Assembly (NCBI RefSeq): GCF_003971195.1
Contig: NZ_CP034593.1
Coordinates: 1,984,001 to 2,048,000 of the forward strand
Length of the DNA: 64,000 bases
Origin: Flaviflexus ciconiae
Lineage (GTDB): Bacteria > Actinomycetota > Actinomycetes > Actinomycetales > Actinomycetaceae
Reading direction: 5' to 3'
Shown: piece after piece, positions 58,871-64,000 of the stretch
Numbering within the stretch: position 1 is the stretch's first letter
Layout: each line of letters starts with the position of its first letter
The notes under the pieces: generated by a model
Databases searched by the model: none
What the model was told of the DNA's origin: nothing
The model's input: only the letters and a program-made list of their open reading frames with translations
Position numbers and translations under genes: made by a program

Positions 58871-60340
58871 CTAGCGGCCGGTGATTTCGTAGGTATCAAT
58901 CCCGCCATCGTGGCCCTCCATGAACCGGTCGATCTCCTCCTTGCTCGCGGTGAGCTTCGGGTCATTCTTGAGGTAGTGCCTGGTTTCACGGGCGATAAGG
59001 CCCGACAGAACGATGAGCCCGACAAGGTTGGGCAGTGCCATGAGACCATTCATGACGTCCGCAAAGCTCCAGACGAGCGACAGGGAGGTCGTGGCACCAA
59101 CGTAGACCACGAGGCAGAAGATAATGCGGTAGGGCATGACACCCTTTCTGCCGATCAGCCGCTCAACACAGCGTTCACCGTAGTAACACCAGCCCAGCAG
59201 GGTTGAGAACGCAAACATTGCAAGTGCAATGGTGACAACCCAGTGGCCCCACTCGCCCGGCAGGCCCGTCGAGAAGCCCGCACCGGTAGCCAACGCAGCA
59301 TCCTCTTCCGAGGTTCGCCACGCTCCCGTGGTGATAAGAACGAGTGCGGTGCAGGTAACGACAATGATGGTGTCGATAAAGGTCTGGGTCATGGAGACAA
59401 GTCCCTGACGGACCGGGTGCGTTGTCTTCGCAGCGGCTGCTGCAATTGCCGCGGATCCCATGCCGGATTCATTGGAGAAGATTCCTCGCGCCATACCAAA
59501 GCGGATAGCTGCGGCAATCGTGGCACCGATAAAGCCGCCCGTGGCAGCGGTGCCCGTGAAGGCATCGGTGAAGATCATTCCGAAAGCCTCGGGAATTGTT
59601 CCGGCGTTAACGATCAGAATCCAGATGGAGACAAGAACGTAGACGAGGATCATGAAGGGAACAAACTTCTCGGTCACCTTGCCGATCGACTTGATTCCGC
59701 CAACAAGAACCGCGAAGGCACCAAGCATGAGAACGAGGCCAATGATCCAGGTTTCAATATTCCAGGAGGCGCTAACGTTTTGGGCGATAGCGTTGGCTTG
59801 GGTGAGGTTACCGATTCCAAAGGAAGCAATGACGGCAAAGACGGCAAACATAATGGCAAGGACCTTGCCGACCGAAACCTTACCGATCTTCCAAGTAATG
59901 CCACGCTCAAGGTAGTACTGGGGACCGCCCGAGGCCTCACCAGCATCGTCCTTTGTCCGGAACCGAACCGCTAGGAAAGCCTCCGAGTACTTGGATGCCA
60001 TGCCGAGAATTCCCGTCACCCACATCCAGAACACGGCACCCGGACCGCCGAGAGCGATCGCGGTAGCAACACCGACAATATTGCCGGTACCGACCGTGGC
60101 AGCAAGCGCGGTAGTGAGTGCCTGGAACTGGGACACATCACCTTCTTCCGCGTCGGCATCCTTCCTATCCTTGATACCGAGCCGGAGCGCCGGGATCAGC
60201 TTCGTAAACTGGATGCCACGAAGTCGAATGGTGAGCAGAAGTCCCGTGATTGCGAGAAGAGGTATGAGAACCCAGGGCCCCCAGATAATCCCGCCGAGGG
60301 TGCCCAGAAAGGACTCCACTGATTCCTCAAGCTGTTTCAT
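58871..60340 (-). CDS. Sodium:alanine/glycine symporter (AGCS family)
   Basis: 489 residues with about eleven membrane helices. Family motifs: LTTALAATVGTGNIVGVATAI and GPGAVFWMWVTGILGMASKYSEA near residues 75-120, and a region of FSNESGMGSAAIAAAAAK. The protein takes up alanine or glycine with sodium. Glutamine-type members exist in the same family, so the exact amino acid is uncertain. ATG 60340 is preceded by AGGAAAG. Monocistronic. Confidence 0.9.
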   Translation of the reverse strand: MKQLEESVESFLGTLGGIIWGPWVLIPLLAITGLLLTIRLRGIQFTKLIPALRLGIKDRKDADAEEGDVSQFQALTTALAATVGTGNIVGVATAIALGGPGAVFWMWVTGILGMASKYSEAFLAVRFRTKDDAGEASGGPQYYLERGITWKIGKVSVGKVLAIMFAVFAVIASFGIGNLTQANAIAQNVSASWNIETWIIGLVLMLGAFAVLVGGIKSIGKVTEKFVPFMILVYVLVSIWILIVNAGTIPEAFGMIFTDAFTGTAATGGFIGATIAAAIRFGMARGIFSNESGMGSAAIAAAAAKTTHPVRQGLVSMTQTFIDTIIVVTCTALVLITTGAWRTSEEDAALATGAGFSTGLPGEWGHWVVTIALAMFAFSTLLGWCYYGERCVERLIGRKGVMPYRIIFCLVVYVGATTSLSLVWSFADVMNGLMALPNLVGLIVLSGLIARETRHYLKNDPKLTASKEEIDRFMEGHDGGIDTYEITGR

Positions 60341-60619
60341 ATGCTTTCCTATCCTCGGGACGGCGTCCGCCCATCAACATTCTGGTAGTTTGGCACACAA
60401 TGAGGTGATACGGAGCACAATTCGCATGTTTCTTGCAAATTTAAGACAGATTCTCCACCGAAAGGGGATCTTTGCGCAGTATGACGGGCGAAATGTCCGA
60501 TTAGAGCAGTCGGTACGGCACCTCACAACCCACGCATCCCCGCTATTTGCGCGCGCCCACTCCGTTAAGAAGAGGTGGTTCTACTTGGAGAGGAGGTTGC
60601 GGATCGCTCATGCGAGACA
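60341..60619. other. Upstream of the AGCS gene, nothing recognised
   Basis: The first 80 bases upstream of 60340 are less GC-rich and probably contain the AGCS promoter. The rest has no supported gene or RNA. Confidence 0.35.
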
Positions 60620-60811
60620 CTCCTCCCCGAGCGGAAGGCCACTTACGGCACCGCCGAGGGACCGCGCACGGATCAACTGGAAGACCTTTTTCTCGTTCGA
60701 CAGAAGACTGCTTACGGTTTGGCATCTAGGGCATTGACCGCTCAAGCGGAAGCCTGCCTGCTGTTCAGAGGTGGAGAATCTACCGCTTGAGAGGGAGCCT
60801 GCTTACTGTTC
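60620..60811. repeat. Three to four degenerate 30-bp direct repeats
   Basis: Units at 60737-60766 and 60782-60811 share most positions (ACCGCT...GAGCCTGC...TGTTC pattern); 60690-60719 and about 60620-60649 are weaker copies with GGAAG/AGAAG and CTTACGG cores. Spacing is 45, 47 and 70 bases. The last unit enters the 3' end of the MFS gene. Not a CRISPR: copies diverge and spacers are too short. Confidence 0.4.
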
Positions 60812-61999
60812 CGAGGCGCGGTATCCGCGGTAGGCGTCGCCGCGTGCGGGAAGCCAAGCGAGGATTGCCGCGATGAGGATGATGCCGGAGATGGTGAAGG
60901 CGGCGCTGTATCCGAGATGGTCCGCGAGGAGACCCGCGAGAAGGGGGCCGACGATCTGGCCGACGTCTCCCGCCATCTGGAATGTCGACACGACCTTGCC
61001 GCCCGCCCGACCATCCAAAACATCCGCGACAGCACCCTGCTGGCCGGGCTGGATGAGACCGGCTCCCAGGCCCGTGAGCAGGCAGACGCCGACAAGAAGG
61101 TAGGGGTTGTCAAGGTTGCCGAAGACGATGGTCATGAGGCCGGACGCAAAGAGACCTGGAACGATGATCTTCATGCGGCCGTATTGGTCGGACCAGCTTC
61201 CGGCTACCAGGAGCGAGATCGCGGTGCCGATTGCACCGGCGGTCAGGGCAGCACCCGATACCCAGTCGTCATAGCCTGCGGCCACGCCCACTGCGAGTGG
61301 GATCATCGTGAGCCGCACTCCCATGTTTGTCCACGCGTGGGCGAAGCCCGTGACGAGAACAGCCCGGTAGGTGGGAGACGTTATGGCTTCTCCCACCGTC
61401 ATCGGGGCTTCCGCAACCCCGTCCTTGCCCGGCAATTCGCGCTCGGGTTCGGGCAGAGCAATAAGAATGACGAGAAACGCAATGAAAAGTGTTCCTGCAT
61501 AAATAAAGAACGGCAGTCTCATACCCCACACGGCAAGCAGTGAGCCAAGCGAGGGGCCGAGGATGTTGCCCAGCAGGAAGGCCGAACCGTAGAGCGATGA
61601 GGCCCTTCCCCTGTGGTCGGGTGGGGAAAGCTTAATGATGAGAGACATGGCGGAAACGGAGAACACGATCGATCCGATTCCGCCCAAGCCGCGCAACACC
61701 AGTAGTTGCACGTAGGACTGCGCAAAGCCGGAGGCGGCGGAGGAGACGGCAACAATCAAGAGCCCCGTCATGTACATTTTTCGCTCACCGAACGTGTCGA
61801 TGAGCTTTCCGCCAGGCGTGGCAAACAGGAGCCTCGTACCCGCAAAAACCGACGTCAGTGCACTGGCGGCGGTGATCGAAACGTCGAAGGACCGAGCAAA
61901 CTGGGGAATGATCGGGGCGACAATTCCATAGCCGAGTGCCACCGCCAGCGCAGCCGCCACGAGTACCCAGATTTCCCTGGGCATCCGAGTTTTATTCAC
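60803..61999 (-). CDS. MFS transporter, probable drug or sugar exporter
   Basis: 398 residues, twelve predicted membrane helices, motif A-like GGKLIDTFGERK between helices 2 and 3, and a second DQYGRMK copy between helices 8 and 9. The 12-helix layout and the LGYGIVAPIIPQFA first helix are like DHA1 drug:proton antiporters, but the substrate is not deducible. Start GTG 61999 with GAGGG before it. It diverges from the PLP enzyme gene with under 60 bp between them. Confidence 0.85.
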   Translation of the reverse strand: MNKTRMPREIWVLVAAALAVALGYGIVAPIIPQFARSFDVSITAASALTSVFAGTRLLFATPGGKLIDTFGERKMYMTGLLIVAVSSAASGFAQSYVQLLVLRGLGGIGSIVFSVSAMSLIIKLSPPDHRGRASSLYGSAFLLGNILGPSLGSLLAVWGMRLPFFIYAGTLFIAFLVILIALPEPERELPGKDGVAEAPMTVGEAITSPTYRAVLVTGFAHAWTNMGVRLTMIPLAVGVAAGYDDWVSGAALTAGAIGTAISLLVAGSWSDQYGRMKIIVPGLFASGLMTIVFGNLDNPYLLVGVCLLTGLGAGLIQPGQQGAVADVLDGRAGGKVVSTFQMAGDVGQIVGPLLAGLLADHLGYSAAFTISGIILIAAILAWLPARGDAYRGYRASEQ

Positions 62000-62057
62000 A
62001 CATCCCTCAATTCAAATCCGGCCACATTCTATGCTGGATTCCCGTTACACTCCCATC

Positions 62058-63218
62058 ATGGTGACCTCCCGCACACGTCACGCCGTTGCTGGCCTCGACG
62101 GGCCCCTCGCCGTCCTTGACCTGGATGCTGCCGACCGCAATGCCGAGAGCCTTATTCGCAGAGCCGGTGGGGTTCCAATCCGGCTCGCTTCGAAGTCAAT
62201 TCGCGTTCCGGAACTCCTCAAACGGGTCCTTGCCCTCGACGGCTATGCGGGGATTCTGGCATTCTCTCTTCCCGAGGCGCTGGAGCTTCACAACGATGGT
62301 TTCACCGACATAGTTGTCGCCTACCCGACGGTCAACAAGAGGGCGCTCGCCTCGCTCGCAGGCTCCGCCGATGCTCTAGCCACTATCACCCTCATGATCG
62401 ACTCTGTCGAGCACATCGAGTTCCTCGAGCACGCGGTCGGGAATGTTCCGCTCCGCCTCTGCATCGATATCGATGGATCCCTCCGGATCGGGTCGATCCA
62501 CATTGGTACTCGTCGCTCCCCGATCCGCATCCCGGAGCAGGCCCTTGACCTGCTTGGCAGAATTGAGTCCAGTCCGTTCACCACGGTTGGCCTCATGTGT
62601 TACGAGGGGCAGATCGCCGGCGTGGGCAACGCAGGCAAAGGGGCGAAGGCGCGTGCGGTGCGGGGCATGCAGGGGAGGTCAGCCATTGACCTAACGGAAC
62701 GCCGCACGGCAATCGTCCGCGCTGTGCGAGACCGAGTCGACCTGGAGTTCGTCAATGGTGGTGGAACCGGTTCGCTCGAATCCTCGGCCGGGGAAGGTAG
62801 CCTCACGGAGGTTGCTGCCGGCTCCGGCATCTACTCCCCCGGCCTGTTTGACGGATATGAACATTTCCGCCACGAGCCCTCCCTGTTCGCTGCCGTTCCC
62901 GTTGTTCGTCGACCGGCCCCCGGTTGGGTAACGGTCTTCGAAGGCGGATGGATCGCCTCCGGCCCCGCAGGGGCGGACCGCCTTCCTCATATCGACTGGC
63001 CCCGCGGCCTTGCTTATTCGCCCACCGAAGGCCCCGGCGAAGTCCAGACCCCGCTGAAAGGAAAGGCCGCAGATACGCTGAATCTTGGCGATCACGTGTT
63101 CCTCCGTCACGCCAAGGCCGGGGAGCTTCTCGAGCACTTCCCGAGCGTTACGGCGGTTTCGGGAGGGTCAATTGTCGACACGTGGAAGACGTATCGGGGC
63201 AGGGGATGGAGATTCTGA
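62058..63218 (+). CDS. PLP enzyme of fold type III (alanine-racemase N-terminal domain; D-threonine-aldolase-like)
   Basis: 386 residues. The N-terminal TIM barrel carries the PLP lysine in RLASKSIRVPELL near residue 46 and a nearby ILAFSLPEALEL segment; the barrel ends in the glycine-rich phosphate-binding stretch VNGGGTGSLE. The C-terminal beta domain has the metal-binding pattern LGDHVFLRHAKAGELLEHF, which suggests a DSD1/D-threonine-aldolase type. Database naming is often 'amino acid deaminase/aldolase'. ATG 62058 (or the adjacent GTG 62061) is used, as the upstream extension is unconserved. The stop overlaps the next ATG by one base. The role together with the lactone oxidase is unknown. 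Confidence 0.8.
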   Translation: MVTSRTRHAVAGLDGPLAVLDLDAADRNAESLIRRAGGVPIRLASKSIRVPELLKRVLALDGYAGILAFSLPEALELHNDGFTDIVVAYPTVNKRALASLAGSADALATITLMIDSVEHIEFLEHAVGNVPLRLCIDIDGSLRIGSIHIGTRRSPIRIPEQALDLLGRIESSPFTTVGLMCYEGQIAGVGNAGKGAKARAVRGMQGRSAIDLTERRTAIVRAVRDRVDLEFVNGGGTGSLESSAGEGSLTEVAAGSGIYSPGLFDGYEHFRHEPSLFAAVPVVRRPAPGWVTVFEGGWIASGPAGADRLPHIDWPRGLAYSPTEGPGEVQTPLKGKAADTLNLGDHVFLRHAKAGELLEHFPSVTAVSGGSIVDTWKTYRGRGWRF

Positions 63219-64000
63219 TGGAGTTCAAGAACTGGTCCGGCTCCGTGCGCGTCACACCAGCATCTTTCGTACAGCCCGACACCGTCGACGAAGTCCGGGA
63301 CATCGTCAGGGCTTCCAAGTGCATTCGTGCCGTTGGTGCAGGTCACTCCTTCTCCCCCGTCGCCGCAACATCGGGCACCCTGCTCAACCTTGACCGCCTC
63401 AGCGGGATCGTCTCCGCCGACCGAGAATCCAGCAGGGTGCGTTTCCGTGGAGGAACACGGTTACGGGACATCCCTGCTTTGCTGGAACCGTACGGCTTGG
63501 CACTTGCGAACCAGGGCGACATCAACGCGCAGTCACTCGCGGGCGCGGTCTCAACGGGAACCCATGGAACCGGGCTTCAGTTCACGGGCTTCGCCGGGAT
63601 GGTCACCGGCGTAACGATCGTTAACGCTAGCGGCGAGCTTGTTGACGTGGCCGACTCCGATCCGAATTTCCCGTTCTACGTCGTGCACCTTGGTCTCCTT
63701 GGCATTCTTGTCGAAATCGAAATCCAGTGCGTTCCTGCCTTCGACATCATCGCGGTTGAGGAACAGCTCCCCCTTGCCGAGATCGAAGAGACCTTCGTGG
63801 ACAGAGCAAAGGTAACCGATCATGTCGAGTTCTTTTGGTTTCCGCACTCCGAGCACGTTCTCCTGAAGTCGAATACTCGCGTGCCCGGAGGAGCCGATGC
63901 ACCAGCGGAGCTGTCGGGGGCACCGTTCCGCTCCCGTTTCGCACGGACTCTCTCCGAAGAGGTTATTGACAATGGTGGGCTGAGGGTGGCTCTCGAGGCC
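63218..64000 (+). CDS. FAD-linked sugar-lactone oxidase (arabinono/gulono-1,4-lactone oxidase family), N-terminal part
   Basis: Begins at ATG 63218, sharing one base with the preceding stop, and is open to the window end (261 codons seen). It belongs to the VAO flavoprotein family: the FAD region reads VRAVGAGHSFSPVAATSG-like (AVGAGHSFSP with the His that often carries covalent FAD), followed by ANQGDINAQSLAGAVSTGTHG and the start of the substrate domain (VEFFWFPHSEHVLL). Relatives oxidise aldono-1,4-lactones such as L-gulonolactone. Translational coupling with the PLP enzyme indicates a shared pathway. The C-terminus is outside the window. Confidence 0.85.
   Translation, partial: MEFKNWSGSVRVTPASFVQPDTVDEVRDIVRASKCIRAVGAGHSFSPVAATSGTLLNLDRLSGIVSADRESSRVRFRGGTRLRDIPALLEPYGLALANQGDINAQSLAGAVSTGTHGTGLQFTGFAGMVTGVTIVNASGELVDVADSDPNFPFYVVHLGLLGILVEIEIQCVPAFDIIAVEEQLPLAEIEETFVDRAKVTDHVEFFWFPHSEHVLLKSNTRVPGGADAPAELSGAPFRSRFARTLSEEVIDNGGLRVALEA

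Noticed and set aside
60620..60811. CRISPR array
   Set aside because: Only three to four diverged units, very short and unequal spacers, no cas genes in the window.

Overview
The window looks like about 64 kb from the chromosome of a high-GC Gram-positive actinobacterium. The evidence is a fused type I fatty-acid synthase with its own AcpS, a fused biotin carboxylase/BCCP subunit, a type VII (ESX-type) secretion locus, an LPxTG-type wall protein, several apparently leaderless starts and GC-rich codon use. The content would fit Actinomycetaceae or a relative, and the choline-to-betaine genes suggest salt stress, but the genus is inference only. No tRNA, rRNA, insertion sequence, prophage or CRISPR array was recognised.

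Layout. 1-4.4 kb: choline uptake and oxidation to glycine betaine (end of betB, betA, betT). 4.5-5.8 kb: a TetR-controlled pair of small multidrug-resistance (SMR) proteins. 5.9-6.7 kb: remnants of two TetR-type regulators. 7.0-20.7 kb: a fatty-acid operon (biotin ligase, biotin carboxylase/BCCP, carboxyltransferase, FAS-I, AcpS) behind a palindrome-rich promoter. 21-25.4 kb: a small membrane protein, a dihydroxyacetone-kinase-family enzyme, a Nudix hydrolase and L-lactate dehydrogenase. 25.8-31.4 kb: a very large secreted phosphoesterase with three lamin-tail domains and five C-terminal repeats. 31.5-35.4 kb: a MacB/FtsX-like ABC exporter with a PadR repressor. 35.6-57.7 kb: the secretion-related region. 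57.8-64 kb: ROK sugar kinase, AGCS amino-acid symporter, MFS exporter, a PLP fold-III enzyme and the start of a sugar-lactone oxidase.

The secretion region is the most interesting part. EccC is encoded on the minus strand. Divergent from it run two EccD paralogues, EccB and a mycosin. Flanking genes encode two WXG100-type proteins, a third small helical protein, a 525-residue Ala/Gly/Arg-rich protein, a 121 + 891-residue overlapping pair that could be a secreted substrate with its partner, and three related lipoproteins. The mycosin lacks the catalytic His and Ser, so it appears to be a pseudoprotease. No EccE is visible.

Sequence quality. Five single-base deletions split otherwise intact, mostly essential-looking genes: betT, fas, eccC twice and eccD. 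In every case adding one base restores a family-length protein, and four of the five lie at G or C runs. Homopolymer sequencing or assembly errors are the simplest explanation. These genes are annotated here as single genes with a marked frameshift.
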